A stretch of 64,000 nt of DNA from Aegilops tauschii subsp. strangulata (Eukaryota > Streptophyta > Magnoliopsida > Poales > Poaceae), in contig NC_053035.3 in NCBI RefSeq assembly GCF_002575655.3, positions 90,235,322 through 90,299,321 on the forward strand. Direction: 5' to 3'. Positions 1-9,026 of this stretch are shown piece after piece. The notes beneath the pieces are model-generated. The model saw nothing but the letters and a program-made list of their open reading frames with translations. It made no database searches and was not told where the DNA came from. The stretch's first letter is position 1; the number at the start of each line of letters is the position of its first letter. The position numbers were made by a program, and so were the translations under genes.

Positions 1-212
1 AGGCATTCCTCCGGTATCCGGGATTTGCATAATCTCATAGTCGAAGGAATATGTATTTGACATGAACAAAGCAATAACAATAAAACTAAACGATCATTGT
101 GCTAAGCTAATGGATGGCTCTTGTCCATCACATCATTCTCCTAATGATGTGATCCCGTTATCAAATGACAACACATGTCTATGGTTAGGAAACCTTAACC
201 ATCTCTGGTCAA
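1..212 (-). repeat. Copia 3' LTR, distal part (cut by window start and CACTA-1)
   Basis: Bases 1-212 match 33471-33690 of the intact 5' LTR almost base for base. The match resumes at 8859 after the CACTA insertion. The trinucleotide CAA at 210-212 is repeated at 8856-8858 as the target-site duplication. No gene is present; the short open frame at 62-259 is LTR sequence. Confidence 0.92.
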
Positions 213-231
213 CACTAGTAGAAAACAGGGC
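213..231 (+). repeat. Left terminal inverted repeat of CACTA-1
   Basis: The sequence CACTAGTAGAAAA followed by CAGGGC pairs with the right end at 8837-8855. The first 13 bases are perfectly inverted. The preceding CAA (210-212) is the target-site duplication. Confidence 0.95.
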
Positions 232-234
232 TTT

Positions 235-510
235 GGTTCGGGCCTGGCCAGCCCATTAGTCCCGGTTCTGCACGAACCGGGACCCATGGGGGGCATTCGT
301 CCCGGTTCGTGAGCCCAGGGGGCCGGCCGGGGCCTCGTGGGCATTGGTCCCGGTTCGTCTGGACCCGTTTGTCCCGGTTCTAGGCACGAACCGGGACCAA
401 TGGTCCTCGCTCCTGGCCCACATACATTGGTCCTGGTTCGTGCCTAGAACCGGGGCAGAAGGCGGAGCTTTAGTCCCGGTTCCTACCACAAACCGGGACA
501 AATGAGTTGC
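235..510. repeat. Left subterminal repeats of CACTA-1
   Basis: At least six short units built on GGTCCCGGTTCGTG and its complement CACGAACCGGGACC occur in both orientations. Subterminal arrays like this are the presumed binding sites of the CACTA TnpA-type protein, as known for En/Spm. The minus-strand open frame at 256-501 is only translated repeat (recurring Thr-Gly-Thr), not a gene. From about 511 to 893 there is a GC-rich, leader-like stretch with no repeat. Confidence 0.85.
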
Positions 511-893
511 CTATATATACCCCATCGCCGCAGAAGAGCACTCCACAGTGCTCTGTTTTTTCTGGCCGGCGAGGGGAGGGCATTTGGGTGCTCTAGCTCA
601 CCTCCTATGCACATGAGGTGTTCGATGAAATGCCCGAGCCAGACTAGTTAACCTTTCTCCTCTCGAAGCTCGACCTCCGAGCTCCATTTTCCCGAGATTT
701 GTCTAGGTTTAGCGGTCTGTCACATCCCGTCCCCGTCTTCACCGCCGTCGATCGCCCGCGCCAATCTCGTCGCCGGCACCACCATGGTGAGCCTCTTGTT
801 CTTATCTTTTTCTGAAAGAAAAAATTTTCTTACTTCAGATAGATACTTGTCTAATTTTCTTACTTTTATTATTACTTGTTATTATATAGTGTG

Positions 894-1341
894 ATGGTTT
901 TGGTAGCCGCCCCAGTCGGCCCCCGTCCTGTCTATGATTCAGATGTGGTATATATTATCTTTTTATAACTATTTTGTTCATTTATTGTTTATGACAATTA
1001 TGCTGACCAACATGACATAGATTTTATTTATCTAGGAGGTGGTTGAACCGGAAATTCCAACTGACCCTATTGTCGAGAGGTTAAATTTAGTTGAAGAAGA
1101 AAACAATTACTTGAAGGAAAAAATTAAAAAAATTGAGGAGGAGAAGATGATATTGGAGTTGCATGTTGCGGATGTCGTTGATGATCACAAGATCAAGATG
1201 GATGCAATGCGGTTGAAGATTAGAAAGATTAGAAAATATGCCATTCATACCGACGCTTGGTATCATTATGCCGTTGGATCAATTGTTACCTTGGTTATGA
1301 TTATGATTGCATTTGTTGTTGCATTGAAAGGTTTTACATAG
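894..1341 (+). CDS. Small coiled-coil plus membrane-anchor protein of CACTA-1, two exons
   Basis: I propose exons 894-944 and 1036-1341, giving about 118 residues. The GT donor at 945 and AG acceptor at 1034-1035 keep the frame. The product has a short Pro-rich start, then an acidic and Lys-rich heptad-like stretch (ERLNLVEEENNYLKEKIKK) that should form a coiled coil. It ends in one hydrophobic span (VGSIVTLVMIMIAFVVAL), a likely C-terminal membrane anchor. The ATG at 784 reads into a stop after the apparent splice, so I prefer ATG 894. The frame is intact while the other gene of the element is decayed. Function is unknown; frames like this recur in Triticeae CACTA elements to my recollection. 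Confidence 0.55.
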
Positions 1342-1540
1342 TTTCAATGTATGGTTTAACAAGATGCTCTGGAGAGCTATATGTTGTTCAATTTGAACTA
1401 TGTATGTACTTTGGTTTTAATGTGATGATGAACTACTATTATTTGGTCACTTATCCATCCATGTGAATCTGTAATGGTTTTTGACACACATAATTATATA
1501 TAATGCACGCAGATGAACCGGCAATGGATGTATGGTGACA

Positions 1541-2400
1541 GATGAGTTTCCGTATGAACCCTGATACTTCGAAAGAGATTGTCCATTTTGTACACGAAGT
1601 GCATCCAGTTTTTCCCATAACCCTCTCAACTTTTAAGCACATGCTATGTGGGCAAAATGATGATACCATGCAAACTTTCAACCTTTTCAGAGTTCATTTG
1701 AAATGCTTTTCAATTTCAGGGTCTTATAGCTCAAAAAAATCAATAAATGCATGAAAAATAACAAATGAAGTAAGAAAGGGTTGAAAATTGATGATGTGGC
1801 TTTGAATGGTGCATTTTGAACACACCAAAAGTCTGGAGTTCAAATAAGTTCAAAAAAATGAAATCCCTTTGTAACAGATGAGTTTTCGTCCGAAACCATG
1901 ATACTTCGAAAGAGATTGTCCATTGTGTACACGAAGTGCATCCAGTTTTTCCCATAACCCTCTCAACTTTTTAGCACATGCTATGTGGGTGAAATGATGA
2001 TACCATGCCAACTTTCAACCTTTTCAGAGTTCATTTGAAATGCTTTTCAATTTCAGGGTCTTATAGCTCAAAAAATCAGTAAATTCATGAAAAATAACAA
2101 ATGAAGTCAGAAAGGGTTGAAAATTGATGATGTGGCTTTGAATGGTGCATTTTGAACACACAAAAAGTCTGGAGTTCAAATAAGTTCAAAAAAATGAAAT
2201 CCCTTTGTAACAGATGAGTTTTCATCCGAAACCATAATACTTCGAAAGAGATTGTCCATTTTGTACACGAAGTGCATCCAGTTTTTCCATTACCCTCTTG
2301 ACTTTTTAGTACATGCTATGTGGGTGAAATGATGATACCATGCCAACTTTCAACCTTTTCAGAGTTTATTTGTTGTGCTTTTCAATTTTAGGGTCATTTA
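1541..2400. repeat. 336-bp tandem repeat, 2.5 copies, inside CACTA-1
   Basis: Units begin at 1541, 1877 and 2213, each opening with GATGAGTTT. Spacing is 336 bp both times. The third unit stops being similar near 2400. The units are about 95 percent alike by eye, so the array is recent relative to the element. Short open frames in both directions are repeat translations and were left out. Confidence 0.9.
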
Positions 2401-3060
2401 GCTCAAAGAATGAACTAATATAAAAAAGAATGAACTAATAGCAAAAAAATGAACTAATAGCTAAAAGAATGAACTAAAAATAATCAATTCAAATATTATG
2501 TTGTGATCAACTAAAACAAAACTATAATATTCTTTAATAGCAAAAAGAAAATCTACTAAAAAACTTTTATAAAACTCTAATAGCAAAAGGAATCAACTAA
2601 AAAGCTTTTATGAACCTCTAGTATTTTTTAAACTAAAATTATATTAAATTTATGCAACTAAAATTATCAAAGTATTTTCTGTTCAAAACATGAAAAGCAG
2701 AAAGAATTATCATAAGAATTAAAATTTAAACTATTCAAATTTGGAAACTAATGGAGTAACAGAAAGTTTATAATTATTCTGACCTAAAAGCAAAAAGAAT
2801 AAAAAAAATAAAGCAAAAATCAAAAGAAAATAAATAATTCAAAAAAAAAACTAGAAAAAATAAAAAAATGCCGCCTAATGGGCCACACGGCCTGTATACG
2901 ACTAGAAACCCATCTGTACATTTGCCAGGATGCAGGCCCGCAGGCCCAATAGGCCCAACATGGCAGTGATAAGGGTAGGCAAGTACTGCCTGCATATTAG
3001 AGAGGAGCTCAGCACCTGAGCCGCAACGCAGCTTATAAACAGGTGTTGAGCTCTCTCAGC
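2401..3060. other. AT-rich spacer of CACTA-1, no gene seen
   Basis: A-rich sequence with short repeats of the type GAATGAACTAATA near 2408-2470, followed by mixed sequence containing GGCCCAATAGGCCC-like words. No open frame of interest was found on either strand. Confidence 0.6.
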
Positions 3061-3099
3061 TAGCGAGTTGGGACTAAACTTCCCACCGCACCGCGCCAG

Positions 3100-3305
3100 C
3101 ACAAGGCCTTTGGTCCCGGTTGGTGGCACCAACCGGCACCAATGCGGCCCTTTGGTCCCGGTTCGTGGAACCAACCCGAACCAATGCCCCCCTTTAGTCC
3201 CGGTTGGTGCCACCAACTGGGACCAAAGATCCCTGTTTCCCGCCCTTTGGGCTGCCGAAAAGAGACCTTTCGTCCTGGTTGGTGGCACCAACCGGGACTA
3301 AAGGG
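3100..3305. repeat. Internal block of CCCGGTTGGT inverted repeats in CACTA-1
   Basis: Four units of GGTCCCGGTTGGTGCCACC type and their complements fill about 200 bp. They resemble the right subterminal array (8650-8836) more than the left one. Being 2.9 kb inside the element, they may mark the old left end of an ancestral, shorter element. Confidence 0.7.
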
Positions 3306-3312
3306 GGGCTTT

Positions 3313-3900
3313 GGTATGTATGTATGTATGTATGTATGTATGAGGGATCATAGATGTATGAGGGACTAACCGGCTGAAATTTTCTATTTTTCTTCTTCTC
3401 CTCTATTCCTTCTTCTTCTCCTCTTTTTTTTCTTCTATTTTGTTTCTTCTTCTTCTTCTCCTCTTTTTTTATTCTTCTCCTCTTTTCTTATATGTTTTTT
3501 TGTATGTATGTATGTATGTATGAGGGAACATATATGTATTTTTTCAGAATTTTCTATCGTGCATAGACCGATTTTAGACCACGGGGGCACCCACCCTATC
3601 GCTGCAAAAGTTGCTAAGTGATATTAAGAAGGAAGACAAAGAAAAAGAAGGAGAGGAAAAAGGAAAATAAGAAGAGGAAGAAAGTAGAAGAAGAGGAGAG
3701 GAAGAAGAGGAGAAATAAATAATTAAGAAGATGATAAAACAAGAAAAAGAAGAGGAGAAGAAGAAAGGAATAGAGGAGAAGAAGAAAGGAATAGAGGAGA
3801 AGAAGAAAAATAGAAAATATTCTATTTTTATCCTCTATTCCTTTCTTCTTCTCCTCTTTTTTTCCTTCTTCTTCTTCTTATTTTTTTATCGGGTATGTCG
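3313..3900. repeat. Microsatellites and a polypurine/polypyrimidine inverted repeat
   Basis: (GTAT)n tracts lie at about 3315-3340 and 3503-3521. A pyrimidine tract of TCT/CTC units lies at 3385-3490. From 3625 to 3815 the plus strand is almost pure purine (GAAGAAGAGG type), then turns to the complementary pyrimidine tract at 3820-3880. The two blocks can fold on each other with a centre near 3820. No gene is supported here. Confidence 0.85.
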
Positions 3901-3935
3901 TTGTCGATATACCCCCTCCCTGATAACTTCAACAT

Positions 3936-4240
3936 GAGGGGGGGGGGTCGATATTCCCCCTCCCCGATAACTTCGACATGAGCGGGGGGGGGGGGGGGGG
4001 GGGAGGGGGTCGACGATGGTTCGAGGGGGCGAGGGTCGGGAACTAGCTAGGGTTGAGGGTCGAGGGTCGCCGAGGGGTCGAGGGTTCGAGGGTCATCGAG
4101 GGGCCGAGGGTCGAGGCTTCGAGGGTCGTCGAGGGGCCGAGGGGTTGAGAGGTTGCCTAGCTAGTGTCAAAGTATTGAAGAAATCCATGGCTTTTGCATA
4201 TGAACCCTTGAAGCGTTGCCGAGGCCACCCAAATTTACCA
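3936..4240. repeat. Poly-G runs and a TCGAGGG-type degenerate tandem repeat
   Basis: G runs at 3939-3946 and 3985-4003 are followed by a degenerate array of GGGTCGAGG and GGTCGTCGAGG words to about 4150. The open frame at 4016-4246 is the translated repeat (Arg/Gly/Glu) and has no other support. G runs this long are also prone to assembly error. Confidence 0.7.
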
Positions 4241-4443
4241 AGTTAAAAGAGCGTTGTCGTCGAGGCCACCCCGAACCCTTGAAGCATTGCCGAGGCCACC
4301 CCAAACCCTAGAGAAGCGTCGAGGCCACTAATATGATTCCTTCTTGTGATTAGGTAGCTAGCTAGGTCTACGTTTGCCACTAATATATCCACCTGCTGTC
4401 ATGTTTGTATAATAATTTCCATGTTGTAATATTTGCAGAAACA

Positions 4444-7400
4444 ATGGAGCACGGACGAGACGAGGCAGCAGAAGAGGTGTTGGGGGACATAATCTTAGCC
4501 GGAGCTGATGTCTTGTCGTATCTTAACGACAATGATGTTCTGGAAGGATAGGGTGAAGAAGCAGGCTATGGTGATCGAATAATGGAGGAGGAAACACATG
4601 ATTATGATGGCTTCGGTGACCGAATGCCGGTGCAAGAAGGAGACTGTGATGACGGCTCCGGTGACCGAACAGAGTCCGGCCAGGTATATATATTAATTAA
4701 GCCTTTTATAACTAGCTAATTGATGCATTCATTGTTTTGGTATGTACACATATTAATTAACTCTCGTCTTTCTTCTTTTTTCTAGCCCTCCGGATCGAGC
4801 ACAACTTCGGTAAAGAAACGAGGCCCGAAGAAAAAGTTGCGCTCGGATGAAAGGTTTGAGATCACAGCAATCGCGCGCGATGACCAACCGATTGAACCCA
4901 TCCGGACCAAGGAAGCATTTTCTGCTCAGTGCGGGGTTCTTGTTTGGGACAAGATCCTGATTAGCATCCACCAATGGTTTAAGCCTAAGAAGGAAGACCC
5001 TAAGGTGTCTTATGTCAACGATATGCAGAAAGATGACCTTTGGACCGCGCTGAAGGCAAATTTCACCCTACCGCTAGAGGAGGATCAGGAGAAGCCAGTT
5101 AAAGAGAAATTGATCAAGTCTCATGCTCTTAAGAAGATGGCCAAACTATTCAGGAGGTGGAAGAATGAGCTGAAAACATCGTTTGTCGACCAAGAAAAGA
5201 CACCAGAATTCACCGGCCGGTATGAGAAGATCAGAGATCACTGGCCCGCATTTGTGGCCCACAAGACATCGGACAAGAGTAAGAAGATGTCAGCGACAAA
5301 CAAGAAAAATGCTACGAAGAAGCAGCTTCACCACCACACGTGGTCAGGTGGCTACCTCAAAGCCCGGCCGTTGTGGGCCAAGGCTGAGAATGACCTGCTT
5401 CATAAAGGGGTCGAACCAGAGACATTGAACTGGCGAGACCGTTGCCGGACTTGGTTCTTCGGGGTTGGCGGAACCTTGGACCCTGTATCAGGGAAGTGCG
5501 TTTGGATGAACGACCAACTTAACATACCCGTCAAGAAGCTTCAGCAGTATATCGATGCAGCGCAGCAAGGGACGTTCATTCCAGACAGAGAGAACGACGA
5601 GCTCACAATGGCCCTCGGGAATCCTGAGCACCCTGGACGGACACGAGGCACGCCAAGCTCTGTTCCGTGGAGGGATGGGTTTCCGGACGCAGGCGGTTAC
5701 AAATGCCAGGAGAGGAGGAAGAAAGTGGAGCAGACCCAACTGCAGAAGCTGCACGAAAGGGTACAAGCGCTAGAGGAATGAGACGCAGTTCGCAGCAAGC
5801 GACCTGCCGAAGCTACCCCACCATCTCAGCGGAGAAGCAGCGTGGCTTCCACCGAGCTGCTTCAGCTAGAGCATGTCTTGACGTCTCCTGCTATATACCC
5901 CGTGGATGCTATCACGGAGTCTCAACATTGCCACCTTATGACGCAATGGCAGAACTTCAAAGTCAAGGCGGCTGTCGGCTCTGTTCGACCTCCTGAACCC
6001 GGCGCAACTTTTCACTGCCTTCCAATTCCAGAAGGATATGCTAGGGTGACGGTGGACGAAATAACTGAGGGATTTGAGGGCCTCGAGCTTGACCACCCTA
6101 CCGGTGAAGGGGAGACTCGACTGGGTTCTTCTCTGAAGACTCCATGCCTATGGCGGAAGGAGCTCATCAACCTTCCGAACTGGACGCCTCTGGCTCCTCC
6201 TCCTCCGGCGAGTCAGGGCACTCCGCCTCCTCCTCTGCCTCCTCCTCCGGCGAGTGATCAGGGCAATCAGCCTCCTTCTCCGGCGGGTGGCGGCACTCCG
6301 CCTCCTTCTCCGCCTGCGCCGGTGCGCCCGAGCAGCCAGCCTCCTCCTTCTCCGCCTCGTCAGCAAGGGCGGAAGAGACCCGCCGCTGCTCCGGCTGCTC
6401 CGGCGCGTCGTAGTCCTTCTCCTCCGCCTCGTAAGCAAGGAAAGAAGACAGCGCAGCCGCTCCGTCTGCTCTCGCGTCTAGCAGTACAGCCAGAGGTGGG
6501 AGGCAATACAGATTCGGTCCATCTCTCAAGCCTCTAGAGAAGTTACCATACGAGATGACCATGGAGGAAAATAAGAAGATCGTGGAAGCTAAAGTGAGGG
6601 ACTACTTTCAAGGGGTGAAAGCAAAGAAACATCCACCTCCGGAGGAGAAGATAGATCCGGTGAAAGCAAAGCGCACTATCGATGCCCTGAAGCGAGCACC
6701 ACCTTCTCCGCCGCAATCCAACTATGATCGCATTATTGAAAAGTCATTTATTGAAGCAGAGCGGTCGGGAAGTACTATTAGTGATCAAAGGTTAGCAGAA
6801 CGATGAGGTGGGAAAAAATTGCCCACCTCGGCGAACAAGCGAACCAATCATGCCCCCCGCTCAAGGTGTCTAGCGATATCGTCGCTAATCATCCGGGGAT
6901 TTTGCCCAATACCAATCTTGGAGATTACCTGCCCGACGATGTACATTATGATTTCTTGGAGGTGGACAAACACAAATACCATTATGGGAAGCCTCTCGTC
7001 AAAGATGAAAGATCTCTAACAACAATGATGTGAAGATTCCATGATTGGTACATGAAAACCTGCAGAGAGTCTAGGGGATGAATACTTTGACGCTGAGAGT
7101 TAAAGAGGAGCATGACCTCGTTGGAATTGAACTGTTGTCTGTTCCATTTGAGGAGTACTTCCAGTTTTTCAATCAAAAGGCCCTCTATAAATTAACGGTC
7201 ACTTGCTACTGTCTGTAAGTACTACTTCTGTCATTAAGTCTCTATATATAGCTCAGCTCTTTCATTGCATGTATATATAATTACCCTCACTATATTATGT
7301 AGATTGAAGATCGCCGAATTGAAGAAAAGACAAATCGGTAATATTGGGTTCATTAACAGAAATCTCATAGATCAATTTACGGTTCAATTTCGAGCCAAAG

Positions 7401-8276
7401 ATACCGAGGCCAACTTGCTATGATCGTTGGTAATAAATCAAAACAAAGATATAATACTCTTTCCTTACAACTTGAAGTGAGTGTTACTGTCTTGTGCATA
7501 TTCGGTTTCCCTTATTAGTCGAGGTTATAGTAATGTAATTGATGAGTTATGCATGCGTGCGCAGGTTCCACTATATTCTCCTAGAGATTAAGCTTGAGCA
7601 GGGACTAGTAACCGTCTTAGACTTGAGACGAAAAAATCCCCAGGAGTATGCGGACATGACTGAAATGCTCGGGAAGTAAGTTAAATTGATCATTATCGCA
7701 CCATATCGGCAACTTTGTTCATGTCCTGATATCAAGTAATTGTTTTCTTTGTCTGGCAGGGTTTGGAAATTTTTTACCTCAAAAGCTCCGGGACTGCCGA
7801 GGAAGCTGCGATTTACACACTCGAAAGTAAGTACTACTAGCTAGTTCCGCGCATCTCCTAGTGATTCAAGCGCTAGTTTCATCAATACCATTTAGCATGC
7901 TTGCTTATCAGTTTGATTGACCTCTATTTCTTGTAAAGTGGTTGTGGAAGGAAGCCGGGAATGATTACTATGGATACTATGTTTGTGAGTCCATCCGCCA
8001 CACGACCTATGAGCGGGGCTACTCTAACAAATAATATGAAGTGCGTAAGCAATAATATTCACAATTTATTTTATTACCATCATTTTTGTTGAGTTTCATT
8101 CATTCATATATATGTATTGACCCCCTTCTTCAAATTAGATGTTTCGGATGCGGGATGAACTCCTAGCACCTGATCGCATGCGAGCAATTCAAGAGGAATT
8201 GGTGGCATTCTTTCTTGACCACGTGATTGATAAAGACGGAGAATACCATGTGGACCCTGAGTTCATATATAATTAG
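4444..8276 (+). pseudogene. Decayed CACTA protein with C-terminal Ulp1 (C48)-like region
   Basis: Exon 1 is 4444-4683, intron 4684-4785, and exon 2 starts at 4786 in phase. The product opens with an acidic region, then KKRGPKKK and a conserved block to 5781. It continues in the same frame (5782-6537) through a domain seen in plant CACTA proteins and a Pro-rich linker. Frame shifts occur near 6480 and 6800. The distal exons (about 7030-8276) encode a Ulp1-like fold: FHYILLEIKL with the catalytic His at 7569-7571, VLD with the Asp at 7620-7622, then GNDYYGYYVCE. The family has Cys before GYY; here it is Tyr (7969-7971). In-frame stops include TAG 4549-4551, TGA 5779-5781 and TGA 7031-7033. It is not functional. 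Confidence 0.8.
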
Positions 8277-8649
8277 GGGATTATATTGTAAGAGATCTTA
8301 TATTGTATATATGTAGCCAGTAGCGTCAGATAGATATACGAAAACTTGTTGTTCGACCAATCTCTCGGGGAAGAAGAGGTCGATATCACTTCTCTCTGTA
8401 TGCATATGTTCATGACGATCTTCTGTTTCCTTCATTTGCTTACTAGCTAGCGTGTCAAGTCCTCTCTATACGTATAGTACGTAGCGTCGACGAAGCACGG
8501 AGATAAGAGAGGACACTTCTCTCTATTAATTAGCTAGCTAACACAATATATGAAACACCTAAATTAACCCCCCTAAACCCCCTAAACCCACCCCCTTTCA
8601 AAAAACAAAAACATCAGCTCCTGCCAGCTGCTAATGCATGGAAGCCTTT
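8277..8649. other. 3' flank of the CACTA-1 gene, nothing recognised
   Basis: AT-rich sequence following the stop codon, with CTCTATAC and TAGCTAGC words. No reading frame or repeat was recognised before the right subterminal array. Confidence 0.5.
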
Positions 8650-8836
8650 TGGTCCCAGTTGGTGCCACCAACCGGGACCAAAGGCCCTCCCGCCAGGGCT
8701 CGCCGCAGCGGCCACGTGGAGGCCCATCTGTCCCGGTTCGTGTAAGAACCGAGACTAAAGGCCTAGGGCTTTAGTAACGACCCTTTAGTCCCGGTTCCTC
8801 AACCGGGATAGATGGGCCTTACGAACCGGGACAAAT
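8650..8836. repeat. Right subterminal repeats of CACTA-1
   Basis: Four to five units of GGTCCCAGTTGGTGCC and TAGTCCCGGTTCCTC type with complements such as GAACCGGGAC. They are related to the left array and the internal block at 3100-3305. Confidence 0.85.
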
Positions 8837-8855
8837 GGCCCTTTTTCTACTAGTG
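8837..8855 (-). repeat. Right terminal inverted repeat of CACTA-1
   Basis: It ends TTTTTCTACTAGTG, the inverse complement of the left end, followed by the duplicated CAA at 8856-8858. Confidence 0.95.
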
Positions 8856-8858
8856 CAA

Positions 8859-9026
8859 CGAGCTAGTCTAGTAGAGGCTTACTAGGGACACTATGTTTTT
8901 TATGCATTCACACATGTATTAAGGTTTCCGATCAATACAATTCTAGCATGAATAATAAACCTTTATCATGAATAAGGAAATATAAAATAACAATTTTATT
9001 ATTGCCTCTAGGGCATATTTCCTTCA
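8859..9026 (-). repeat. Copia 3' LTR, proximal part
   Basis: The LTR resumes after CACTA-1 and ends at the terminal CA at 9025-9026. It is colinear with 33691-33852. The next bases, GTCTCCGACTTG, read on the minus strand as a polypurine tract (a decayed AAGTGGGAGAC) that primes plus-strand synthesis. Confidence 0.9.

Larger units (their letters stand above)
213..8855 (+). mobile_element. CACTA-1 DNA transposon (8643 bp), inserted in the Copia LTR
   Basis: The element starts with CACTAGTAGAAAA and ends with the exact inverse complement of those 13 bases, flanked by CAA on both sides. A precise 3-bp duplication is the hallmark of CACTA (En/Spm) transposition. Both ends carry subterminal arrays of a motif built on GGTCCCGGTT. 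Inside are a small coiled-coil/TM reading frame (894-1341), a 336-bp tandem array, polypurine tracts, and a decayed protein with a Ulp1-like C-terminal region (4444-8276). I see no TnpD-type transposase, so the copy is probably non-autonomous. It is younger than the Copia LTR it interrupts. Confidence 0.93.

Noticed and set aside
62..259. 65-codon plus-strand frame at the window start
   Set aside because: It lies in the Copia LTR, crosses into CACTA-1 and has no counterpart in the intact LTR copy.
6148..6562. Long minus-strand frames rich in Arg, Glu and Pro
   Set aside because: They are shadows of the Pro-rich linker of the plus-strand CACTA protein.
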